Shown here: positions 17,361 through 25,567 of the stretch, piece after piece
Layout: each line of letters opens with the position of its first letter
Numbering within the stretch: position 1 is the stretch's first letter
Origin: an uncultured Nostoc sp.
Lineage (GTDB): Bacteria; Cyanobacteriota; Cyanobacteriia; Cyanobacteriales; Nostocaceae
Length of the DNA: 64,000 nt
Assembly (NCBI RefSeq): GCF_937863485.1
Contig: NZ_CALMFY010000185.1
Span: 1-64,000, forward strand
Reading direction: 5' to 3'
Program-made: the position numbers and the translations under genes
The notes under the pieces: generated by a model
Told to the model about the DNA's origin: nothing
What the model saw: only the letters and a program-made list of their open reading frames with translations
The model's database searches: none

Positions 17361-19691
17361 TTAAGTGGTTTCTGTAAACATACCGGTTCGGGCAAACTCT
17401 TCTTCTTCAGGGGTGAAGAGCGGAGCTTTATCAGCAAGTTCAGGCTCAAAGTAGTATGTCTCTTGCAGAAACTGTCCGCTGATCACAGCCTCATCTAAAT
17501 CCTTGATGTGGTTCTGTGCAACTATACATGCTTCCTTGAGGTTATTCTCATCGCCCTTCTCCAGCAGCTTTGGCAATTCCGTTTTTACACCTGTCAGCCG
17601 TGCCAATGGCTTGAGCATTCCGTAGATGTTGTAGATGCGAGCAGTTTCTATGCTGGTGTATCTGAGTGCATTGGCTCTTGCTAACTCAGAGTCAAGGCTG
17701 GGCCAAAAACGGGTGGTGTAGAACGCCTTCTCATCCTTGTGATACCACTCTTCCGATCGTGCAATGGAGGAAGAAACGGTGTTATGTAACTTCCAAAAGA
17801 ATAAACGCAGGGATGAACCATCTACCACGGTGGATAACTTTGCCTCCAGTGACACCTCAAAGTCGGTAAGATTAAGATCGCGCCCAAGCACAAGGTACTC
17901 CACAGGATACATATCCACCTCCTTATTCTGCACAACGTACATATTCAGGTGATGGCGGCAGTAGGGGCAAGGGTACATGGTGGCAAACAGTTGGAAGAAG
18001 TCTTTGAAGATTGCTACTAGGGCTTTTTGCTGTACATCGGTCTTGGTAGACACAATCTCAGCCGTAGTGTGGAAGAAGCGCCACACTCCTGGGCCGATGT
18101 AGTACGGGAAACTGACGCGCATTTGGGAATCCTTTACCTCAGTCCGATTTAGATAGACATCAATAAATGATACATACTGCGAGAGTGCGCCTGACTCCCG
18201 CCCAAATTCTAGGCGTTCGCGCCGTTTCTGGACTCCATTCAGGTAGTGATGCGTTAACCGCCATGCTTGTTTGAGTATCAATTTCTCTTTTGGGGTGCAA
18301 TGAGGAAAGTTTTCTGCAACATCCTCCCCATAGCGGTTAAATTCTCCTGAGTTTTTTGTAGACTGGTACCACTCATCCAAAGCCCCCTCATCGGGTACGG
18401 TGTTGCTTTGGATATCTGCTACTGTAGAGACACTAAACGCCGCTAACAACTTCGGCATGAAATCTTCATACCAGTATGCTACTGGCATCATTGCACCATC
18501 CACTGCCTCGGTTGCCTGCCTCAGGATGACGCGGTTCCACTTGTTCAAATAGTCCTTGGGATTTCCCTGAGATTTAGCTGGTGGTGGAGCCATTTCTTCA
18601 TTCAATTCTATTCCCCTGAGCCGATTAAGCTCGTTAATTGCCAGCACACCTTCTACGATGTCACCCAAGCTCAGACTCTTCTTTTTGATGGTAATTGCAA
18701 ACTCGACTCCGGCAGCAAACTTTTCTTTGACATTGGCAAATTTACTCCGCGCCTCTAAAATCGCTTTCTGTTCTGCCAACATTTCTGATGTCTTTGCCAC
18801 TGTTTTCCAGTCTTTGATCCGCTCCTGCAATCGGGCATATTCATCTGCAACTGATTCAACAACTGCATCTAGCACGGGGTAACAAGCCTCTTCCACCACA
18901 CCTAATTCTTTGTAGAGTGCGATCGCCTGCTTGACAAATTCCACAAAGTCAGTAATTCTGTATGGCAAGTTTTTTACCCGCAAGTGAGTTTCGTGGTTGG
19001 CGGAGAAACTCTCACGGAAACTGCGGTAGGCTGCTCCTTGAAGCAGACGAAATAGACCAATCTGCATTTGCAAGCGCGACGTACCGCTTTTTTTCTGATT
19101 AGGTGAGTGTGGGTGTTGCACTAACTGTTCTTTTAGCTGTGCCAACTCAGGAGTCGTGTTGCTGGTTGCTTCTTGTAAAGTCGGCTGGGTGATGGTGGCA
19201 GTTGATGTCTTCAGCGAACTGTCAAGGGAAATCGGTGAGTCTTGATAGCCAGTTTTGCTCTCTGACTCCTCTGGTACTAGCTGACAGAATTCATTAAAGT
19301 CTATTGAGGCATCGCCATCATGATCTACTTCCTGTAACATCTCCTTCAACTCAGTGTCTGTCAGCCCAAATTGACTCATCACTGTCCGCAATTCTACGGC
19401 AGTAATCTGACCGCTACCATTCTCATCAAAGGCACTGAAGGCTAACTTGAGGCGACTTTGGCGATCGCCTACCTTAGCGATCATCAGCGTTTTAAATTCT
19501 TCAAAGTCGATAGTGCCTGACAAGTCAACATCAATCTCTTTGATCAAGTCACGCAGCCCCGTTTCCGTGGGATTTTGCCCAAGCGATCGCATTACCTTCC
19601 CCAGTTCCTCGGTTGAGATCGCTCCGTTGCCGTCTACGTCTAATACCTTGAAAGCTTGCCACAGCTTTTCTATTTCTTGTTCATTAATCAT
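17361..19691 (-). CDS. Four-EF-hand protein with Erv/ALR-like sulfhydryl oxidase domain
   Basis: 776 residues. The N terminus is calmodulin-like: four canonical 12-residue EF loops at 18-29 (DVDGNGAISTEE), 54-65, 89-100 and 123-134, each with acidic residues at 1, 3 and 12. A Ser/Thr-rich linker leads to a helical region (about 200-480) I do not recognise. The C-terminal part matches the Erv1/ALR thiol-oxidase pattern: W537xxxH541, the redox motif CPYC (575-578) preceded by MY-P, and H636-N637-T-V. Such domains use FAD to form disulfides and reduce oxygen. No signal peptide is seen. A calcium-controlled thiol oxidase is inferred; bacterial fusions of this kind are unfamiliar to me. Confidence 0.75.
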   Translation of the reverse strand: MINEQEIEKLWQAFKVLDVDGNGAISTEELGKVMRSLGQNPTETGLRDLIKEIDVDLSGTIDFEEFKTLMIAKVGDRQSRLKLAFSAFDENGSGQITAVELRTVMSQFGLTDTELKEMLQEVDHDGDASIDFNEFCQLVPEESESKTGYQDSPISLDSSLKTSTATITQPTLQEATSNTTPELAQLKEQLVQHPHSPNQKKSGTSRLQMQIGLFRLLQGAAYRSFRESFSANHETHLRVKNLPYRITDFVEFVKQAIALYKELGVVEEACYPVLDAVVESVADEYARLQERIKDWKTVAKTSEMLAEQKAILEARSKFANVKEKFAAGVEFAITIKKKSLSLGDIVEGVLAINELNRLRGIELNEEMAPPPAKSQGNPKDYLNKWNRVILRQATEAVDGAMMPVAYWYEDFMPKLLAAFSVSTVADIQSNTVPDEGALDEWYQSTKNSGEFNRYGEDVAENFPHCTPKEKLILKQAWRLTHHYLNGVQKRRERLEFGRESGALSQYVSFIDVYLNRTEVKDSQMRVSFPYYIGPGVWRFFHTTAEIVSTKTDVQQKALVAIFKDFFQLFATMYPCPYCRHHLNMYVVQNKEVDMYPVEYLVLGRDLNLTDFEVSLEAKLSTVVDGSSLRLFFWKLHNTVSSSIARSEEWYHKDEKAFYTTRFWPSLDSELARANALRYTSIETARIYNIYGMLKPLARLTGVKTELPKLLEKGDENNLKEACIVAQNHIKDLDEAVISGQFLQETYYFEPELADKAPLFTPEEEEFARTGMFTETT

Positions 19692-20069
19692 GGTTTTGTT
19701 CCAATTCCATAGGTGTCACTAATAAATTTATTAGCATGTTTTTTAACACTTACTTCAATACTGTTTAGTTATGTTAACTAAATAACAAGTATCAGGAACA
19801 ACTGAACTTAGTCTCAACGACACTTACAGTCGCCTTATAAATTGGTCAGTTGCTTATTATTGCGACAAATGCAACTTTACAAGTTTGATTGCAAATGCTG
19901 CTAGATAAACTATCAAAAGTTTTCTGTCTTTGCTTATAAAAATACTTTTGCTTCATTCCCACTCTTGGAAATGAGGCAAATTTCTATGTAGCTTTACACC
20001 CACGGTGATTTTGTCATCGGGGATACAGGCAAAGTCTTAGTACTGCAACGTATTTCACCTATTTTAGTA
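19692..20069. other. Gene-free gap between EF-hand and TIR genes
   Basis: 378 bp, AT-rich, with no open frame of note and no repeat I recognise. It should hold the promoter of the EF-hand gene (reading left) and the terminator of the TIR gene. Confidence 0.6.
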
Positions 20070-21167
20070 CTATTTATTGCAAGTTGAGTTACATTTACGA
20101 ACTTGCGCCCTCAATTGAATATAAGGCGAATTCTTATTTATGTTTCGTAAAGACTCTACTTTCAGGATGACTAGCTTTTCTCCTTTTTTCAGTTTACCAA
20201 TTGGTTGTCCTGATAAAGAATTTTCATTTCTTAGATTCACTTCATATTTAACAGTTACTATTGCTCCTGATAATGGAACAACAGCAGGAGAAATACTAGG
20301 AAAATACTTAGGATTTGCGGGTTGAAGAATTAGTGACTTTCCAACAGATAAACTACCTGAAGTATTTTTAACTATACCTATCCATATCCAGCCAGTAGAA
20401 CTTACTGTTTTTGCTGAATTTACAGTTGGTTTAGATGCTGATAAAGGGATCTTTAATATATCAGGTGATAGAGAAACAAAGCGTATAAATATACCACCTA
20501 CTATAATCACAACAACTAATCCCGTAGAAATCTTATTTACCCTATTTCGCTTACGAAACCTTGCTGATCTACTAAACAAATAAGAAAAGGTCACTGTTCC
20601 CACATATATAAAAACGTTTACAGCAGCGTTTCCAACAAGTATCACAATTGACCTGAGCCAACGCAGAACTTTTTTAATAAAGTAAGTAGAATCAGTAAGT
20701 TCCTCGGCTACTTCTCGAATACCTGTAGCAATACTTGCAAAAGCTTTATTATAGGGTCTCCATTCAGTGATGGGTCTTTCACCCTTGGGTAAAACTTTGA
20801 CATTGGGGAATGCGACCTTCCAATAATTATCGACTGGACTAAGCAGAATAGTAATAACACGAGATGTTTTAGCCCTATGCTGTTCCATAGCTTGCTTGCC
20901 CAAAATATTCCAGTGGTAATCTGAATTAATAAAATCTGAACTAATTAGCACTAAAATTATATCGGCCGTCTTTAAATTTGTATCAATCTCACTTTTCCAA
21001 TCCTTTCCTGGGCTGATCATTCTTCTATGCCAGGTAGTACTTACGCCCTCCCACTTCAAAAGACTGAGGTGATTCTCTAATTTTTGCCGCATTTCTTCAT
21101 CTTGAGCCGAGTCAGAGCAGCAATAAAAAACTTTGACAACCTTAGTAGCAGGCATTGACCTTAGCAC
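20070..21167 (-). CDS. TIR-domain membrane protein, probable pseudoenzyme
   Basis: 365 residues: TIR domain (about 8-155; KVFYCCSDSAQDEEM, TWHRRMISPGKDW, DIILVLISSDFINSDY), two membrane segments (about 166-195 and 213-233), and a C-terminal extracytoplasmic region ending in an SH3-like motif (VNLRNENSLSGQPIGKLKKG). Aligned with the neighbouring TIR protein, the glutamate expected for NAD cleavage (SDYCWDVE there) is leucine 89 here (SDYHWNIL), so hydrolase activity is doubtful. A second possible start is Met5. The gene lies 104 bp downstream of the small TIR gene on the same strand. Confidence 0.8.
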   Translation of the reverse strand: MLRSMPATKVVKVFYCCSDSAQDEEMRQKLENHLSLLKWEGVSTTWHRRMISPGKDWKSEIDTNLKTADIILVLISSDFINSDYHWNILGKQAMEQHRAKTSRVITILLSPVDNYWKVAFPNVKVLPKGERPITEWRPYNKAFASIATGIREVAEELTDSTYFIKKVLRWLRSIVILVGNAAVNVFIYVGTVTFSYLFSRSARFRKRNRVNKISTGLVVVIIVGGIFIRFVSLSPDILKIPLSASKPTVNSAKTVSSTGWIWIGIVKNTSGSLSVGKSLILQPANPKYFPSISPAVVPLSGAIVTVKYEVNLRNENSLSGQPIGKLKKGEKLVILKVESLRNINKNSPYIQLRAQVRKCNSTCNK

Positions 21168-21271
21168 CTATTAATATGAAAGAATTATTACTTTCTTCTC
21201 ATAGCATTTTTTATTTAAATTTCTGATAATTTACTCAGTACTAATTATGAATTTTCAACAGTGAATTTCTA

Positions 21272-21739
21272 TCAACTTACTGCCAATTCTTTCGCTACTA
21301 TTCGGATACCTTGAGCAACACTTAAAAATGCAGCATCACGATTTCCCCATTTTTTCACAGCTCTGCCGCCTTCAGGCAGAGCTTGAAGTCTGCCAAACGG
21401 TGCGCTCTCCCAATCAACATAGTCGAGAATTATAGGGATAACTCTGGCTTCTTGGGTTTCATGCCGTTCCATTGCTCGTTTTACCTCGACATCCCAGCAA
21501 TAATCTGAAGCGATAAAATTTGCGCTTACAAGCAGCAAAATTATCTGAGATGAATTTAAGTGGGTGTTTATCTCATTCCGCCATTCTTTTCCTGGTCCAA
21601 TTTTGCGATCGTGCCATCCTGTAATCACTCCTTGCCGCCTTAAAAGAGCGAGGTGATTTTCTAGCTTGTCGCGAAGTTTTTCATCTTCATGAGCATAAGA
21701 ATAAAACACTTCAATAGCTTGATGAGGTTGCACTGACAT
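21272..21739 (-). CDS. Stand-alone TIR-domain protein
   Basis: 155 residues, essentially one TIR domain: EVFYSYAHEDEKLRDKLENHL (box 1), GWHDRKIGPGKEW (BB loop), IILLLVSANFIASDYCWDVE with Glu85 in the catalytic position. Bacterial TIR domains with this glutamate hydrolyse NAD or make cyclic ADP-ribose signals, often in phage defence or stress death. No sensor domain or signal peptide. It shares about half its residues with the first 155 of the downstream membrane TIR protein, so the two arose by duplication. Confidence 0.88.
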   Translation of the reverse strand: MSVQPHQAIEVFYSYAHEDEKLRDKLENHLALLRRQGVITGWHDRKIGPGKEWRNEINTHLNSSQIILLLVSANFIASDYCWDVEVKRAMERHETQEARVIPIILDYVDWESAPFGRLQALPEGGRAVKKWGNRDAAFLSVAQGIRIVAKELAVS

Positions 21740-21913
21740 AAGTTTTTTTATGACTTGAATCTCTTAAAGTAGGTTTAAATCTTTATCAAAGTTGTTGACT
21801 AAAGCTTGCAATTTTTAGTTGAAGGCAGAAGGGAGCACAAGATTGATTTGAATTTACATAATAGTGATTTATGATACTCTACCATAAAGCACTAATAGAG
21901 TAATAGCACTTAT

Positions 21914-22960
21914 TCATCTAGTCAAACTCTTTACAGACACTATTTTCTCAGCTTCATCTACCGTAATTTGCGCCAGCCCAAACTGTTCAATTACCGCCGC
22001 ATTCGTCGTCAAATGCCTACTCACCTCAGCTACTCGATACTGACTTCCCTGTGACGCTAAAGCAGCTGCCAATAATAATTGATCTGCTAAATGTTCATCC
22101 ACTGCTGCGCCAGTTTGATGAAACTTAAGCAGTTGCTGACAAGCAATCTCTGCAACTGTTTCCGCCGACAACCGCAAACGCCCAAATCCACCAAAGCCAG
22201 TCAAACTGTTCTGATACTCAGCAGTTAAAAAAATTCCCGCCCCAGGTGCCACACCTCTTTCTCGCAAGGCGTGTACAGTAACTTTCAAATGGGCCTCGCG
22301 TAACAAATTTTCAGCACGATTCGCCATCCGTTGCGGAATATGGGAAGGCAATTCCGTCACCACTGCTAGTCCCCGCACCTGTTGTAATTCTCCCCGTTCC
22401 AACAAGTCGATCCCGCCGAGTTGACTACCGCCATTCACCTGCAACTGTACCTCTCCTCCACCTTGGGGAAACCACCCCCAAGCGCCTAACTTGACTTGGG
22501 CTTCTACACCCATGCGTTGCAATATCGGCAAATAAACTTGCTCAATATACGTCACTGTCGGGCTAAAGTTTACATGAGTTCCACCCTTTAGTGTTACCTG
22601 AGAATTGCCAGTTGCTAGTGCCAAAGGTAAGAGAATTGTCTGTAAAACTAGAGCGATCGCACCCGCAGAACCACCAAGTTGTGCTTTACTAACATCAAAG
22701 GTATAAGTTCCAGCTTGCACAGTACTACCTGGGATGAATTCCAGCAGCATTGAACCCAAAGTATCACCCCGTAGTTGGGCATTACAAATTCTCGCCGCAG
22801 CCCGAACTGCCGTTAAGTGTTGTGGTGCTAATCCTGGCTTTTTGCGTCCACCGCGAATGCCTGCAATCCTTATGGGTTGGCCAGTGATGGCCGCTAAACT
22901 TAAGGAAGTGCGAAGAACTTGTCCGCCTCCCTCTCCGTAGGAACCGTCAATTTCAATCAT
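21914..22960 (-). CDS. rtcA: RNA 3'-terminal phosphate cyclase
   Basis: 348 residues, full-length RtcA: converts an RNA 3'-phosphate to a 2',3'-cyclic phosphate with ATP through a covalent adenylyl-histidine. Start motif MIEIDGSYGEGGGQVLRTSL, LGGSAGAIALVLQ in the insert region, and nucleophile His290 in AAVDEHLADQLLL are all intact. ATG start. No RtcB ligase or RtcR regulator is adjacent; instead the neighbours downstream on the same strand are two TIR proteins, 174 bp away. Confidence 0.93.
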   Translation of the reverse strand: MIEIDGSYGEGGGQVLRTSLSLAAITGQPIRIAGIRGGRKKPGLAPQHLTAVRAAARICNAQLRGDTLGSMLLEFIPGSTVQAGTYTFDVSKAQLGGSAGAIALVLQTILLPLALATGNSQVTLKGGTHVNFSPTVTYIEQVYLPILQRMGVEAQVKLGAWGWFPQGGGEVQLQVNGGSQLGGIDLLERGELQQVRGLAVVTELPSHIPQRMANRAENLLREAHLKVTVHALRERGVAPGAGIFLTAEYQNSLTGFGGFGRLRLSAETVAEIACQQLLKFHQTGAAVDEHLADQLLLAAALASQGSQYRVAEVSRHLTTNAAVIEQFGLAQITVDEAEKIVSVKSLTR

Positions 22961-23104
22961 GGGTGATTTTGGAATGGTGGATTTTGGGTTCTCCCCACGG
23001 CTTTTGAACTCAAACCAGCAAATTATAGACGCCTAGTAGCTAGCTTTTCGGAGGGAGGTTACACAAATATACACAGAAAGTTCTGATAGTGTTTTTGTAG
23101 TTTC

Positions 23105-23200
23105 CTAATTTTGAATTTGGAATTGAAGAACCTTGCTTTTACCGGGATTCATCAACCCATAGGGGTCAACTATTTCTTTAAATTTTAACAGCGCTTTCAT
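23105..23200 (-). pseudogene. C-terminal remnant of an FAD-linked oxidase
   Basis: 32 codons on the minus strand (MKALLKFKEIVDPYGLMNPG then KSKVLQ..stop) match the C terminus of FAD-binding-4/berberine-bridge or glycolate-oxidase type flavoproteins, where K-x-x-x-DP-x-G-x-x-NPGK is the conserved ending. Nothing of the rest of the gene is found upstream. To its right (about 23217-23314, plus strand) is another orphan tail, LKEAFLALRQAVESVEVETN..., not recognised. Confidence 0.7.
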
Positions 23201-23366
23201 GCCACTTATAGTTACCCCTTAAAGGAAGCTTTTTTAGCATTACGCCAAGCTGTTGAGAGTGTTGAAGTAGAAACAAACTTAGATATCGAGACTGAATTGG
23301 ATACTCCACTTTGAGAATTGGCAAAAAATCTGGAGAATAGCAAGCGGCTTACTTTTTGTGATAGCC

Positions 23367-24232
23367 TTAATTCTGGATTTTTTCTTTTACCTCTTTTTTT
23401 GTTTCAATAGTAGTTGCATATGGTTGATAACCAAAATCTGTTAATAGAAAATACCACTGGCTGAAAACCCCCCTGCTTCTCAATGGCAAAGGCTTCAGAT
23501 GTAATATAACCTTGTACAACACGGCGTAAATAGAGCAACCATTTAAAAACCCTACAAAGCTCATTCCGTAATACTTTTGAACTTTGACTTTTGACTTCCG
23601 CCTTGCGGTACTTGTTGGGCTGAGTTTTTGTCAATCAGAAAAGCAGCAGGATTAAAGTTGTAAGGACGCTTGTGAGCTTTGGTAAAACCATACTTTGCTT
23701 CGAGTAAAGGCCAATAGGTAATCTTAGTAGAAGCAAAGACATAAATTGGTTTACCTTTGAGGTCTGCAAGGGTTTTAATTGCCGGGTTGGGATGTGCAAT
23801 AAGACACCAAGGCTCTTTCTGGAAAATTGCTGCAACTGTGATTTTGGCAATACCTTGTGCTATGGTGTTCACGGCAGCCATGCCATAACCCATAAATAAA
23901 TCTACCCCACCCCCCATCAACAATTAAGTACCATTGAGAACCTAGGGATTACCCATTTTGATAGTTACATCTAAACCATAGTCTTTGTAAATATCAGTGG
24001 CGTAGGCGCAGCCCGTCGTAGACATCGCCTGGTAAAATCCGCCGTGTTGTGATTGTCCTATCCATTGAGTGCCAAATATAACTTTATCCAACCGAGAATT
24101 GCTAGTTGACGGTTGGTTGCTATTATTATAAGCAGCAATGACGCTACTACTAATCTAGATAGAACCGTATTGAATAAAATTGCGGCGACTAAGGCGATGA
24201 ATTGCTGTTGATGAGGGTGATGACCGATTCAT
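23367..24232 (-). pseudogene. Dead ABC transporter substrate-binding protein (NMT1/THI5-like)
   Basis: Translation from 24232 reads a twin-arginine signal (HRLSRRNFIQYGS), then VIFGTQWIGQSQHGGFYQA, IYKDYGLDVTIKMG, MGGGVDLFMGYGM, AHPNPAIKTLADLKGKPIYV, NFNPAAFLIDKNSAQQ, and beyond a MITE GYITSEAFAIEKQGGFQPVV and, in another frame, DFGYQPYATTIET. This is a periplasmic nitrate/taurine/thiamine-precursor type binding protein. Damage: three in-frame stops (a TAG after YGSI; TAG and TAA in the VTIKMGNP...MGGG segment, both probably from Gln codons), a 7-codon dispersed repeat after FYQA, the 96-bp MITE after AQQ, and a frameshift near 23430. No permease or ATPase is adjacent. Confidence 0.9.
23515..23610 (-). 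mobile_element. Family I MITE inside the substrate-binding pseudogene (96 bp)
   Basis: Terminal inverted repeats TACCGCAAGGCG (right end, reverse strand) and TACAACACGGCG; core AAAAGTC heptamers. Flanked by CTTG at 23511-23514 and 23611-23614, a 4-bp target duplication (CAAG on the gene strand). Removing the element and one CAAG rejoins the host reading frame ...SAQQ-GYITSEAF exactly. CWAG duplications are typical of the IS5 group of IS5-family transposases. Confidence 0.85.
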
Positions 24233-24253
24233 AAAACAGGATAATGCTCCCTC

Positions 24254-24736
24254 TTATTTACGGTTGTAGCTGAATCTAAATGTACATTCTAGAATCAACT
24301 TTTGATTCACTAGCGAATAGGGCTGAATTTCTAGAGCTTGTTGAAAAGCTTTGATCGCTTCACCATACTCACCTAGTGCCGCATAACACAAGCCCATTCC
24401 GTGAAGCGCTCCAAAATGTATCGGATTTATCTGCACAACCATCTGACAATCTGCCAGAGATTTTTGATAATCACCAATACTGTAATAGAGAAAACCACGA
24501 CGATTCCAGGCTTCGGCAAAATCTGGCTGCTCTTTGATTAGTGCTGTCAGCGTTGTTTCGGCTCCAGTAAATTCACCTGCATCCAGTAACTTTTGACTGC
24601 GGTCAATTATTTCCAGCCCATAAACTCCCTTTTGCTGAAACCAGATCCGCCAGATTTTTCTGGTTGCCTTGTCGCGGACTGTAGCATCCGGGTTTTTCAA
24701 CTCTTCAAGTAAGGAATTGATAGATAAAGAATCCAT
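24254..24736 (-). CDS. TPR-repeat protein
   Basis: 160 residues, no signal peptide. A charged N-terminal segment is followed by about three tetratricopeptide repeats (residues 45-150: AGEFTGAETTLTALIKEQPD, AWNRRGFLYYSIGDYQKSLA, GLCYAALGEYGEAIKAFQQA). TPR arrays bind partner proteins; the partner here is unknown. The gene stands alone between the dead substrate-binding gene and a MITE, and may survive from a lost operon. Confidence 0.85.
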   Translation of the reverse strand: MDSLSINSLLEELKNPDATVRDKATRKIWRIWFQQKGVYGLEIIDRSQKLLDAGEFTGAETTLTALIKEQPDFAEAWNRRGFLYYSIGDYQKSLADCQMVVQINPIHFGALHGMGLCYAALGEYGEAIKAFQQALEIQPYSLVNQKLILECTFRFSYNRK

Positions 24737-24950
24737 GAATTTGAGATCAGTGAATATACCTTTGTATTAACTTTCTCACAAAATATCTCTATTAAATCAT
24801 TTTTAAAGTCATCTTTAAATTTGCAGGGGTTAATTGTTAATTATAAAATTTCTGTGTGATTTATTGTATTCAGCAATACGACTAATACCACACTAGACAT
24901 TTAGAGTCATAAAAATCAAAACTGACTAGAGGTAGTTGACAGATCCCTAG

Positions 24951-25054
24951 TACCGCAAGGCGGAAGTCACTCATTCAAAAGCCAAAAGTCAAAAGAATTG
25001 TATTTCAAGCTCTTGCGCCATTTGAAATGGTATGTTTATTTGCGCCATGTTGTA
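24951..25054 (+). mobile_element. Family I MITE, intergenic copy (104 bp)
   Basis: Starts TACCGCAAGGCGGAAGTC and ends CGCCATGTTGTA; ends are 12-bp imperfect inverted repeats. Flanked on both sides by CTAG (24947-24950 and 25055-25058). The body (AATTGTATTTCAAGCTCTTG) matches the copy at 46470-46579. Confidence 0.88.
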
Positions 25055-25096
25055 CTAGTGAGTAATAGCTGATCAAAACATCCCTAAAAAAATAAT

Positions 25097-25129
25097 GACT
25101 TTTGACTTTTGACTTTTGACTTTTGACTT
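25097..25129. repeat. GACTTTT heptamer array
   Basis: Five tandem GACTTTT units followed by CCCCAAAGGGG. Same array as 14934-14966. Confidence 0.85.
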
Positions 25130-25170
25130 CCCCAAAGGGGCTGACTATGCCGATTTGGGATTTACCAGGA

Positions 25171-25353
25171 ATTGTCTGCTAACTCGCTGCACCAGAAAGT
25201 ATCGAGCGTTTTTGTGATCTACATCCTGATGTGCCGCTGTATACCGCTACCATTGATGACTATTTGGATGAACATGGCTATATTATTCCTGAGTTGGGAG
25301 ATACAGGCGATGCCTGCGGCGGGCTACGCCTACGCTCATTTGGCACAAAATAA
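25171..25353 (+). pseudogene. upp: C-terminal remnant of uracil phosphoribosyltransferase
   Basis: The frame reads IVC[14 protein letters not shown], then [34 protein letters not shown] and ...FGTK-stop, the conserved end of UPRTase (normally ...GYIVPGLGDAGDRLFGTK). The 5' two-thirds of the gene is missing, one stop is in frame, and a dispersed repeat of the GACGGGCTACGCCTACGC type is inserted between GD and FGTK, adding about seven codons without breaking the frame. Confidence 0.88.
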
Positions 25354-25567
25354 GCTGATTACCTATGAGCAAATGAGTAACAATGGAGTAATTAACCTGA
25401 CACTGCACGAATCGTTGATTAACAACTTTTACATTCGTCAAATTTGGGAATTGTTGCAGACAAATTCATCGCAAATACATTACATTAATCCACTAATTTT
25501 ATATCCAATATTAATAATTTTCTCAGGCTATTCCATGAATATCTACTATTGACTCGGAAACTCAATA

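Noticed and set aside
23404-23634. 76-codon and 65-codon frames near the dead binding protein
   Set aside because: They are pieces of the pseudogene and the MITE in it, not separate genes.
25172-25552. 126-codon open frame over the upp remnant
   Set aside because: The homologous frame is the neighbouring one (AAPESIERF...); this frame is a shadow that runs into non-coding DNA.
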